Shown in pieces: positions 15,202 to 22,274 of a stretch of DNA of 64,000 nt. This DNA is from JAKALD01 sp963817785. GTDB taxonomy: Bacteria; Pseudomonadota; Gammaproteobacteria; Burkholderiales; SG8-39. The notes under the pieces were generated by a model, which was not told the DNA's origin, made no database searches, and saw only the letters and a program-made list of their open reading frames with translations. Made by a program: the position numbers and the translations under genes. The stretch covers positions 620,001 to 684,000 of the forward strand of contig CAWFPL010000003.1 of the NCBI GenBank assembly GCA_963817785.1, in the 5' to 3' direction. Numbering within the stretch: the stretch's first letter is position 1; each line of letters begins with the position of its first letter.

Positions 15202-16938
15202 ATGCCCGACGATCCGAAGACCGGTTCCGCCAAGGGCGCGCCCGCACGGGGCCTCGCCAGGGGTCTGACCAACTACGGCGACGCGGGGTTCTCGCTCTAC
15301 CTGCGGCGCTCGTTCGCGAAGAGCATGGGCTACTCGGGCGAGTTGCTCGCCAGGCCGGTGGTCGGCATCGCCGACTCGCGCAGCGGCTTCAACAACTGCC
15401 ACCGCCACTTTCCCGAGCTGATCGAAGCGGTCAAGCGCGGCGTGCTCGCCGCCGGCGGCCTGCCGCTCGAGTTTCCCACGGTGTCGCTCGGCGAAGTGTT
15501 CCTCGCGCCCACCTCGATGATGTTCAGGAACCTGATGTCGATCGACGTCGAGGAGATGATCCGCGCCCAGCCGATGGATGCGGCGGTGCTGGTGGGCGGC
15601 TGCGACAAGACCGTGCCGGCGCAGCTGATGGGCGCGGCGAGCGCCGACGTGCCGGCCGTGCAGCTGCTCGCCGGGCCGATGATGCCGACCTCGTTCCACG
15701 GCGAGCGTCTCGGCGCGTGCACGGACTGCCGGCGCTTCTGGGCCATGCACCGCGCCGGCAAGGTCGACGCCCGCGGCATCGAGGAAGTCGAAGGCAATCT
15801 GGCGACCACTGCCGGCACCTGCGCGGTGATGGGCACCGCCTCGACCATGGCCGCGCTCGCCGAGGCGCTCGGCATGGCGCTGCCGGGCACGGCGGCGATC
15901 CCGGCGGTGCACGCCGACCGCCTGCGGGCGGCCGAGGCGAGCGGGCGGCGCGCGGTGGAGCTGGCGCAGCGCCCGATCCGACCCTCGCAGGTGATCACCG
16001 AAAAGTCGATCGACAACGCCCTGCGGGTGCTGCTCGCGATCGGCGGCTCGACCAACGCCATCGTGCACCTCACTGCGCTCGCCGGCCGCGTGGGCGTCAG
16101 GCTCGACCTCCAGCGGCTGAACGCGCTGTCCGACTCGACCCCGGTGCTGGTCGATCTCAAGCCCACCGGGCAGTACTACATGTCGGACCTGCATGCCGCG
16201 GGCGGGCTGGGCGCGGTGCTGCGCGAGCTCAAGCCCCTGCTGCATCTCGACTGCATGACGGTCGCCGGCGAGACGCTGGGCGAGCGTCTCGAGCGCGAGG
16301 AGCAGGCGGGGCCCCCCTGGGTGGACCGCGCGGTCGTGCGGCCCTTCACGGAGCCGTTCCAGAAGGAAGGCGGCCTGGTGGCGCTGTTCGGCTCGCTGGC
16401 GCCGAACGGCGCGATCCTCAAGCGCTCGGCGGCCGACCCCGCGCTGTTCGAGCGCGAGGGCCGCGCGGTCGTGTTCGCCTCGCTCGACGACCTGGCGGCG
16501 CGCATCGACGACCCGCAGCTCGACGTGAACGCCGACGACTTCCTGGTGCTGCAGAACGCCGGGCCGAAGAGCGGCTACGCGATGCCCGAGGCGGGCTACC
16601 TGCCGATCCCGGCCAAGCTCGCGCGCGCCGGCGTCAAGGACATGGTGAGGATCTCCGATGCGCGCATGAGCGGCACTGCGTACGGCACCATCGTGCTGCA
16701 CGTGTCGCCCGAGGCGGCGATCAGCGGCCCGCTCGCGCTGGTGCGCGACGGCGATCGGATCAGGCTCTCGGTCAGGCAGCGGCGCATCGAGCTGCTGGTG
16801 AGCGAAGACGAGCTCGCGCGCCGGCGCTCCGCGTGGCGCCCGGCGGCGCCGCCTTCACGCGGCTACGCCAGGCTGTACATGGAGCACGTGCTGCAGGCCG
16901 AGCACGGCTGCGACTTCGACTTCCTGCGGCGCGCCTGA
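15202..16938 (+). CDS. IlvD/Edd-family dehydratase (sugar-acid dehydratase type)
   Basis: The 578-residue protein has the three cysteines expected for the Fe-S cluster: C66 in F-N-N-C-H, C134 in G-G-C-D-K-T, and C207 in A-G-T-C-A-V-M-G-T. G-G-S-T-N-A-I-V-H-L lies near 280 and R-I-S-D-A-R-M-S-G-T-A-Y-G-T near the C-terminus. Enzymes of this family dehydrate dihydroxy acids; this length and F-N-N-C-H resemble L-arabinonate/sugar-acid dehydratases more than the biosynthetic IlvD. It begins 12 bp after the LysR gene with no Shine-Dalgarno; TAGAAT lies 9 bp before the ATG. A second family member lies at the right edge of the window. Confidence 0.9.
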   Translation: MPDDPKTGSAKGAPARGLARGLTNYGDAGFSLYLRRSFAKSMGYSGELLARPVVGIADSRSGFNNCHRHFPELIEAVKRGVLAAGGLPLEFPTVSLGEVFLAPTSMMFRNLMSIDVEEMIRAQPMDAAVLVGGCDKTVPAQLMGAASADVPAVQLLAGPMMPTSFHGERLGACTDCRRFWAMHRAGKVDARGIEEVEGNLATTAGTCAVMGTASTMAALAEALGMALPGTAAIPAVHADRLRAAEASGRRAVELAQRPIRPSQVITEKSIDNALRVLLAIGGSTNAIVHLTALAGRVGVRLDLQRLNALSDSTPVLVDLKPTGQYYMSDLHAAGGLGAVLRELKPLLHLDCMTVAGETLGERLEREEQAGPPWVDRAVVRPFTEPFQKEGGLVALFGSLAPNGAILKRSAADPALFEREGRAVVFASLDDLAARIDDPQLDVNADDFLVLQNAGPKSGYAMPEAGYLPIPAKLARAGVKDMVRISDARMSGTAYGTIVLHVSPEAAISGPLALVRDGDRIRLSVRQRRIELLVSEDELARRRSAWRPAAPPSRGYARLYMEHVLQAEHGCDFDFLRRA

Positions 16939-16951
16939 GCGCGACGCAGGT

Positions 16952-17386
16952 TCACTTGCCCGGCGCGCCCGGTGCCTTCTCGCGCGGCGCCGAGTAGTCG
17001 TAGTGCACGGTGAACTTGCCCTTGCTGTCGTACAGCAGCTTGGCCGCCGTCCAGCGGCGCTCCTGCGGCGTCAGGGACCGATTGAGCGCCAGCACGTTGT
17101 TGACCACCTGCCGCGAGTCACACGGATGCAGCGGCTTGCCGTGCGCGTCCTTGGCCTCGGTGGCGTAGCGGAATTCGGCCTCGAACTCGCGCTTCTTGCC
17201 GGTGTCCGCGACCTGGCGCACGGTCACCCAGGCTTCATTCCAGTCCTTGGGCAGCCCCTTCGCCAGGCAGTCGTAGATCTCCTGAACGATCTTCGGGTCG
17301 GCGTGGGTGGCCGGCTTGTCCTGGGCGTAGCCGGTGACCATGAACAGTGCCGCCGCGGCTGCGGCGGCGGCTATGCGTTTGCGCAT
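16952..17386 (-). CDS. hypothetical secreted protein, 144 aa
   Basis: I do not recognise a named family. The N-terminus is a clear signal peptide (M-R-K-R, a long Ala run, cleavage after G-Y-A), so it is exported. The mature part is about 120 residues, mixed charge, with two cysteines (C-L near the start and P-C-D-S in the middle) that could form a disulfide in the periplasm, and a C-terminal W-T-A-A-K-L-L-Y-D followed by F-T-V-H-Y-D-Y. The gene is convergent with the dehydratase and divergent from the MarR gene. Codon use matches its neighbours. No function is proposed. Confidence 0.75.
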   Translation of the reverse strand: MRKRIAAAAAAAALFMVTGYAQDKPATHADPKIVQEIYDCLAKGLPKDWNEAWVTVRQVADTGKKREFEAEFRYATEAKDAHGKPLHPCDSRQVVNNVLALNRSLTPQERRWTAAKLLYDSKGKFTVHYDYSAPREKAPGAPGK

Positions 17387-17468
17387 GAAATCCCTCTTTC
17401 GGCAAAATAAAACGATAGCAGATCGCGGCCGGTTCGGGTCGGCCGCAACGCGGCTGGCGCAGCGCAGC

Positions 17469-17505
17469 GTGACACGCGCGCCGGCGCGTCCTACAATTGT
17501 TTAGG
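17469..17505 (+). promoter_or_regulatory. promoter of the aminobenzoate cluster with overlapping MarR-type operator
   Basis: GTGACA (17469-17474, 5 of 6) and TACAAT (17492-17497, 5 of 6) are exactly 17 bp apart, a good sigma70 promoter. Overlapping the -10 is a partly symmetric CCTACAATTGTTTAGG (17490-17505) with a perfect ACAATTGT core, the kind of AT-centred dyad bound by MarR repressors. The downstream MarR gene would thus repress itself and, if co-transcribed, the whole cluster. Sequence is direct; regulation is inferred. Confidence 0.5.
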
Positions 17506-17534
17506 TTTAATCTATTCAAGCCGAAAGCAAACCG

Positions 17535-18071
17535 ATGCCGCGCAGCCCCGCCCCCGGTCCCGTGAAGAAGACGCGCGCCGCGGGGCGCGAGGACCGCGAG
17601 ACCCGCGCGCACCCCGGCGACCACCACGCCCTGCGCCTGTGGCTGCGCCTGCTTACCTGCACCTTGCTGATCGAGCGCCACGTGCGCTCCCGGCTGCGCG
17701 CGCGCTACGCGACCACGCTGCCGCGCTTCGACCTGTTGTCGCAGCTGGAGCGCCATCCCGAGGGCCTCAAGATGAACGAGCTGTCGCGCCGCATGATGGT
17801 GACCGGCGGCAACGTCACCGGCATCGTCGACCAGCTGGTCAAGGAGCGGCTGGTCGAACGGCTGCCCGAGGCCGGCGACCGGCGCGCACTGCGCGTGCGC
17901 CTGACCCGCGCCGGCGAGAAGGCCTTCGCCGGCATGGCGCGCGAGCACGAGGCGTGGATTGCCGCGATCCTCGCGGACCTGACGCGCCGTGAGCACGAGG
18001 AGCTGTTCGGCCTGCTCGCCAAGGTCAAGCGCCATGCGCTCGAGATCACCGATGCGGGCGCGGCGGCATGA
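17535..18071 (+). CDS. MarR-family transcriptional regulator of the aminobenzoate cluster
   Basis: The 178-residue protein has a basic N-terminal tail of about 35 residues and then a MarR fold: L-R-L-W-L-R-L-L-T-C, P-R-F-D-L-L-S-Q-L, the helix-turn-helix M-N-E-L-S-R-R-M-M-V-T-G-G-N-V-T, and the wing D-R-R-A-L-R-V-R-L-T. The branch resembles regulators of aromatic acid CoA pathways that respond to aryl-CoA thioesters. It lies 41 bp upstream of the 2-aminobenzoate-CoA ligase on the same strand and behind a promoter with a suitable dyad. Ligand 2-aminobenzoyl-CoA is a reasonable guess only. Confidence 0.9.
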   Translation: MPRSPAPGPVKKTRAAGREDRETRAHPGDHHALRLWLRLLTCTLLIERHVRSRLRARYATTLPRFDLLSQLERHPEGLKMNELSRRMMVTGGNVTGIVDQLVKERLVERLPEAGDRRALRVRLTRAGEKAFAGMAREHEAWIAAILADLTRREHEELFGLLAKVKRHALEITDAGAAA

Positions 18072-18112
18072 AATCACCGGCGCGCGCGCCGCTGAATTCG
18101 AAAGGGGGAAAC

Positions 18113-19756
18113 ATGGCCTACACCGCTCACGTGGACACGTTCGCGCGCGACAACCTGCCGCCGCGCGAGCAGTGGCCCGAATTCCTGTTCGAGCTGCCCG
18201 AGCTGCGCTATCCCGGGCGCATGAACTGCGCTGCGGTACTGCTCGACGACATGGTGCGCGCCGGCCACGGCGCGCGGCCCGTGATCCACGCCGCCGACGG
18301 CCGCTGCAGCTACGCCCAGCTGCTGGCACAGGCCAACCGCATCGCCAACATCCTGGTGCGCGATATGGGCCTGCGGCCGGGCAATCGCGTGCTGCTGCGC
18401 GGCCCCAACAACCCGATGATGGCGGCCTGCTGGTTCGCCGTGATCAAGGCGGGCGGCATCGCGGTAGCGACCATGCCGCTGCTGCGCGCCAGGGAGCTGA
18501 CGGAGGTCGTCACCAAGGCCGAGGTCACGCACGCGCTGTGCGACAAGCGCCTCGCCGCGGAGCTCGAGGCCGCGCTGCCGCACTGCCCCAGCCTCGAGAG
18601 CATCAAGTGCTGGTACGACGACGCCCCGGACTCGATCGACGCGCTGGCGCCGAAGCGGCCGGCCGAGTTCGCCAACGTCGACACGGCGACTGACGACGTC
18701 GCGCTGATCGCGTTCACCTCGGGCACCACCGGCAAGCCCAAGGGCACGGTGCACTTTCACCGCGACGTGATCGCGATGTGCGACTGCTTTCCGCGCTCCT
18801 GCCTGAAGCCGCGCCGGGACGACGTCTTCTGCGGCACGCCGCCGATCGCCTTCACCTTCGGGCTGGGCGGGATGCTGTGCTTCCCGATGCGCTTCGGCGC
18901 CTCCACCGTGCTGATCGAGAAGCTCGCCCCCGATACGCTGCTCGAGACCATTGCGCGCTTCAAGGCCACGATCTGCTTCACCGCTCCGACCATGTTCCGG
19001 GCGATGGCGGGGATCGCGAAGGACTACGACCTCGGCAGCCTGAAAAAGTGCGTCTCGGCGGGCGAAGCGCTGCCCGCGCCGACGCGCGCGCTGTTCAAGC
19101 AGGCCACCGGCATCGAGATCATCGACGGCATCGGCTCGACCGAGATGATCCACATCTTCATCTCGCACACGCCGGAGCGCGCGCGCTCCGGCGCCACCGG
19201 CTACGCGATTCCCGGCTACCACGCCGCCGTGCTCGACGGCGAGAACCGGCCCTGCAAGCCCGGCGAGGTCGGCCGGCTCGCGGTCAAGGGCCCGACCGGC
19301 TGCCGCTATCTCGCCGACGAGCGGCAGACGGACTACGTGATCACGCAAGGGAAGATGCGCGGCTGGAACCTCACCGGCGACGCCTACCTGGTGGACGCGG
19401 ACGGCTACTTCTTCTACCAGGCGCGCACCGACGACATGATCATTTCGGCGGGCTACAACATCGCCGGCCCTGAGGTCGAGTCCGTGCTGCTCGCGCACCC
19501 CGCGGTCGCCGAGTGCGGCGTGGTGGGCGCGCCGGACGAGGAGCGCGGCAACATCGTCAAGGCCTACGTGGTGCTCAAGCCCGGTCACCAGGGGAGCGAG
19601 GCGATGGTCGCCGAGCTGCAGGCGCACGTGAAGCAAACCATCGCGCCGTACAAGTACCCGCGCGCGATCGAGTTCATGGACGCGCTGCCGCGTACCGAGA
19701 CCGGCAAGCTGCAGCGCTTCCGGCTGCGCCAGGCCGCGGGGGAGAAGGGGCGGTGA
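18113..19756 (+). CDS. abmG: 2-aminobenzoate-CoA ligase (benzoate-CoA ligase family)
   Basis: The 547-residue acyl-adenylate enzyme has the ATP motif T-S-G-T-T-G-K-P-K-G at 202-211, D-G-I-G-S-T-E-M near 340 and the C-terminal catalytic Lys (about K532) in T-E-T-G-K-L-Q-R. The N-terminal M-x-Y-T-A-H-V-D-T-F-A-R-D-x-L-P-P is characteristic of 2-aminobenzoate-CoA ligase as described from Azoarcus evansii. It activates anthranilate to its CoA thioester at the cost of ATP to AMP. The start at the ATG after AAAGGGGGAAAC was preferred to one 15 codons upstream. The genes that follow overlap it and continue the pathway. Confidence 0.87.
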   Translation: MAYTAHVDTFARDNLPPREQWPEFLFELPELRYPGRMNCAAVLLDDMVRAGHGARPVIHAADGRCSYAQLLAQANRIANILVRDMGLRPGNRVLLRGPNNPMMAACWFAVIKAGGIAVATMPLLRARELTEVVTKAEVTHALCDKRLAAELEAALPHCPSLESIKCWYDDAPDSIDALAPKRPAEFANVDTATDDVALIAFTSGTTGKPKGTVHFHRDVIAMCDCFPRSCLKPRRDDVFCGTPPIAFTFGLGGMLCFPMRFGASTVLIEKLAPDTLLETIARFKATICFTAPTMFRAMAGIAKDYDLGSLKKCVSAGEALPAPTRALFKQATGIEIIDGIGSTEMIHIFISHTPERARSGATGYAIPGYHAAVLDGENRPCKPGEVGRLAVKGPTGCRYLADERQTDYVITQGKMRGWNLTGDAYLVDADGYFFYQARTDDMIISAGYNIAGPEVESVLLAHPAVAECGVVGAPDEERGNIVKAYVVLKPGHQGSEAMVAELQAHVKQTIAPYKYPRAIEFMDALPRTETGKLQRFRLRQAAGEKGR

Positions 19757-20835
19757 AAATCGCGGTTCTCGGCGGCGGCAACGGTGCCTACGCCTGCGCT
19801 GCCGACCTGGCGCACCTGGGTCACGAGGTGCGTCTGTGGCGGCGCGATGCGGGCGCGCTCGCGCCGGTCGTCGAGACGGGGACCATCGTGCTCAAGGACG
19901 CCGAGGGCGAGCGCGCGGTGCGCATCGCGCGGCCGACCGGCGAGATCGGCGAGGCGCTGCGCGGCGCCGGGCTGATCGTGGTCCCCGGGCCGGCGTTTGC
20001 GCAGCCGGACATCGCGCGCGCCATTGCGCCGCACCTCGCGGACGGCCAGATCGTGTTCCTGCCGCCCGGCACCTTCGGCTCGTACCTGATGGCCAGGATC
20101 GCGCGCGACGCCGGCTCGCGCGCCGAGGTCGCTTTCGCCGAGACCGGCACGCTGCCCTGGCTCGCGCGCAAGCACGGGCCGGCCAGCGTGGCGATCACCG
20201 CGCGCGCCACGCGCCTGCCGACCGGGGTGTTCCCGGCGCGGCTGAGCGAGCCCGCGCTCGCCGTGCTGCGCGAGGCTTTTCCGGCGATCGAGCCGCTCGA
20301 GGACGCGCTCTCGGGCGCGCTCATGAACGCTGGGCCGATCATCCACCCGCCGCTGATCACCATGAACGCCGCGCCGCTCGAGCACTTCGCGCGCTGGGAC
20401 ATCCACAACGAGGGCACGCAGCCCGCGGTGCGGCGCGTCACCGACCGGCTCGACGCCGAGCGCATCGCGGCGCGCGAGGCGCTCGGTTACGCCGCGCCGC
20501 ATTTCCCGCTCGCCGACCACTACCGGGCCGACGGCGACGAGTGGATGTACGGCCGGCGCGTGCACCAGAAGCTCACCGACAGCAAGGACTGGTCCGAGCA
20601 CATCGTGCTCGGCGAGCATCGCTACATGCTGGAGGACGTCGAGCAGGGCCTCGCGTTCCTGGTCTCGGTATGCGACTGGGCGGGGGTGCCATGTCCGCTG
20701 GCGAAAGGTTTCCTCGCCATCGGCTCGGCGATCGTGGGGCGCGACTTCCGCCGCTCGGGCCGCTCGCTGGAAGCGCTCGGCCTGGCGCAGCTTTCGCGCG
20801 CCGACATGCAGCGGCTGCTGCGCGAGGGGCTGTGA
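19753..20835 (+). CDS. NAD/NADP octopine/nopaline dehydrogenase-family protein
   Basis: The 360-residue protein starts at a GTG whose last bases overlap the ligase stop (GTGA). Its N-terminus is a Rossmann strand, K-I-A-V-L-G-G-G-N-G-A-Y-A, with E-V-R-L-W-R-R for the second strand. The C-terminal half has N-A-G-P-I-I-H-P-P and the H-N-E-G pattern of the octopine dehydrogenase domain. Such enzymes reduce imines formed between an amino compound and a 2-oxoacid, or oxidise the reverse. Inside an aminobenzoate-CoA cluster it may act on an imine or enamine intermediate; no such role is established. Confidence 0.85.
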   Translation: MKIAVLGGGNGAYACAADLAHLGHEVRLWRRDAGALAPVVETGTIVLKDAEGERAVRIARPTGEIGEALRGAGLIVVPGPAFAQPDIARAIAPHLADGQIVFLPPGTFGSYLMARIARDAGSRAEVAFAETGTLPWLARKHGPASVAITARATRLPTGVFPARLSEPALAVLREAFPAIEPLEDALSGALMNAGPIIHPPLITMNAAPLEHFARWDIHNEGTQPAVRRVTDRLDAERIAAREALGYAAPHFPLADHYRADGDEWMYGRRVHQKLTDSKDWSEHIVLGEHRYMLEDVEQGLAFLVSVCDWAGVPCPLAKGFLAIGSAIVGRDFRRSGRSLEALGLAQLSRADMQRLLREGL

Positions 20836-21869
20836 GCGCGACAGGACCGGTCCGGCGCATCGCGGCGGCAGGCGCGGGCCGCATGGGCCGCGGCATCGCG
20901 CACGTGTTCGCCTACGCCGGCTACGGCGTGGATCTCGTCGACCTCAAGCCGCGCTCGCCGGAGGCGGCGCGCGCGCTCGGCGAGGCGGCGCTCGCCGAGG
21001 TGGGTGCCAACCTCGCGTTCCTGCGCGAGCTCGGCGTGCTCGACGAGGCGCAGCGCGCCGCCATCCTCGCGCGCATCCGCTTCGTCGCCGCGGACGCGGC
21101 GCCGCAGGCGCTCGCCGCGGCCGACTGCGTGTTCGAGGGCGTCACCGAGACGGTGGCGGCGAAGCGCGAGGCGCTGGCGCTGATCGGGCGGCACGTGCGG
21201 CCCGACGCGCTCGTTGCCTCGACCACCTCGACGATTCTTTCCGACACACTGGCGGCATTCGTTCCGGGCCCCGAGCGGTTCCTGAATACGCACTTCCTCA
21301 ACCCGGCGTTCCTCATCCCCCTGGTGGAGATCATGCCCGCCTCGGCGACCAGCGAAACCAGCTACGCGCGCATGGCGGCGCTGCTCGAGTCCGCCGGCAA
21401 GGTCGGGGTGCGCTGCGGGCAGCGCCCCGGGTACATCGTGCCGCGCATCCAGGCCGCGGCCATGAACGAGGCGGCGCGCATCGTCGAGGAGGGTGCGGCG
21501 ACGCCCGCCGACGTGGACCGCGCGGTGCGCGCCGGCTTCGGACCGCGCTACGCGACCATGGGCCTGGCGGAGTTCATCGACTTCGGCGGGCTGGACATCC
21601 TGTATTACGCCTCGTCGTACCTGATGCAGGCGCTTCCGGCCGAGCGCTTCCGGCCGCCGGCGATTATCGAGGCCAAGATGAAGGCCGGCGAGCGCGGGCT
21701 GCGCGAGGGCGCGGGGCTGTACGACCACCGCGGGCGCGACGTCGCGGCCTACACGCGCGAGCTGCTCAAGCGGCAGGTGGATCTGTTCCGTTTCCTGGGG
21801 CTGTTGCCCGCGCCCGGTCCGGAGCGCGGCGCGAACGGTCCAATGCAGGCAAAAAGCGAGGTGCCATGA
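20832..21869 (+). CDS. 3-hydroxyacyl-CoA dehydrogenase family protein
   Basis: The 345-residue protein begins at a GTG overlapping the previous stop (GTGA). It has the dinucleotide fold G-A-G-R-M-G-R-G-I-A-H-V-F near residue 14, the catalytic His in N-T-H-F-L-N-P-A-F-L near 160 and the C-terminal helical domain with D-V-D-R-A-V-R-A-G-F-G-P-R. It would oxidise a 3-hydroxyacyl-CoA with NAD in the beta-oxidation-like lower part of the 2-aminobenzoyl-CoA route. The T-H-F-L-N-P-A variant, where many homologues have T-H-F-F-N-P, is modest. No enoyl-CoA hydratase or thiolase gene is adjacent, so partner steps must be encoded elsewhere. Confidence 0.9.
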   Translation: MSATGPVRRIAAAGAGRMGRGIAHVFAYAGYGVDLVDLKPRSPEAARALGEAALAEVGANLAFLRELGVLDEAQRAAILARIRFVAADAAPQALAAADCVFEGVTETVAAKREALALIGRHVRPDALVASTTSTILSDTLAAFVPGPERFLNTHFLNPAFLIPLVEIMPASATSETSYARMAALLESAGKVGVRCGQRPGYIVPRIQAAAMNEAARIVEEGAATPADVDRAVRAGFGPRYATMGLAEFIDFGGLDILYYASSYLMQALPAERFRPPAIIEAKMKAGERGLREGAGLYDHRGRDVAAYTRELLKRQVDLFRFLGLLPAPGPERGANGPMQAKSEVP

Positions 21870-22264
21870 TGCAGATTCTTCAGCCACCCGGCTGGGCACG
21901 GCCCAAGGGGTTCTCCAACGGCATCGCGGTCGAGGGCGGCAAGACCGTGTACATCGCCGGTCAGGTCGGCTGGGACGCCGAGGCCCGCTTCGTCGAGAAG
22001 CGCTTCGCCGGCCAGTTCCGGCAGGCGCTCGCCAACATCCTCGCGGTGCTCGCCGAGGCGGGCGGGCGCCCCGAGCACATCGTGCGCCTGACCTGGTACG
22101 TGCTCGACCGGGAGGAGTACCTCGCCTCCCTGAAGGACGTCGGCGCTGCGTACCGCGAGCTGATCGGCAGGCACTACCCGGTGATGTCCGTGGTGCAGGT
22201 CGGCGGGCTGGTTGAGGTTGAGGCGCGGCTCGAGATCGAGGCCACGGCCGTGATTGCGGACTGA
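21866..22264 (+). CDS. RidA-family (YjgF/YER057c/UK114) imine/enamine deaminase
   Basis: The 132-residue protein shows the Rid fold: G-W-A-R-P-K-G-F-S-N-G at the start, V-Y-I-A-G-Q-V-G-W, Q-A-L-A-N-I-L-A-V-L-A-E-A-G in the long helix, and a C-terminal V-E-V-E-A-R-L-E-I-E-A-T-A, where the Arg matches the substrate-binding Arg of RidA. RidA proteins hydrolyse reactive enamines and imines to ketones plus ammonia. Start ATGATG overlaps the upstream TGA. Position between the dehydrogenase and the monooxygenase suggests that it removes the amino group from the dearomatised aminocyclohexene-CoA product, an attractive but unproven role. Confidence 0.9.
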   Translation: MMQILQPPGWARPKGFSNGIAVEGGKTVYIAGQVGWDAEARFVEKRFAGQFRQALANILAVLAEAGGRPEHIVRLTWYVLDREEYLASLKDVGAAYRELIGRHYPVMSVVQVGGLVEVEARLEIEATAVIAD

Positions 22265-22274
22265 GGAGAGGGCG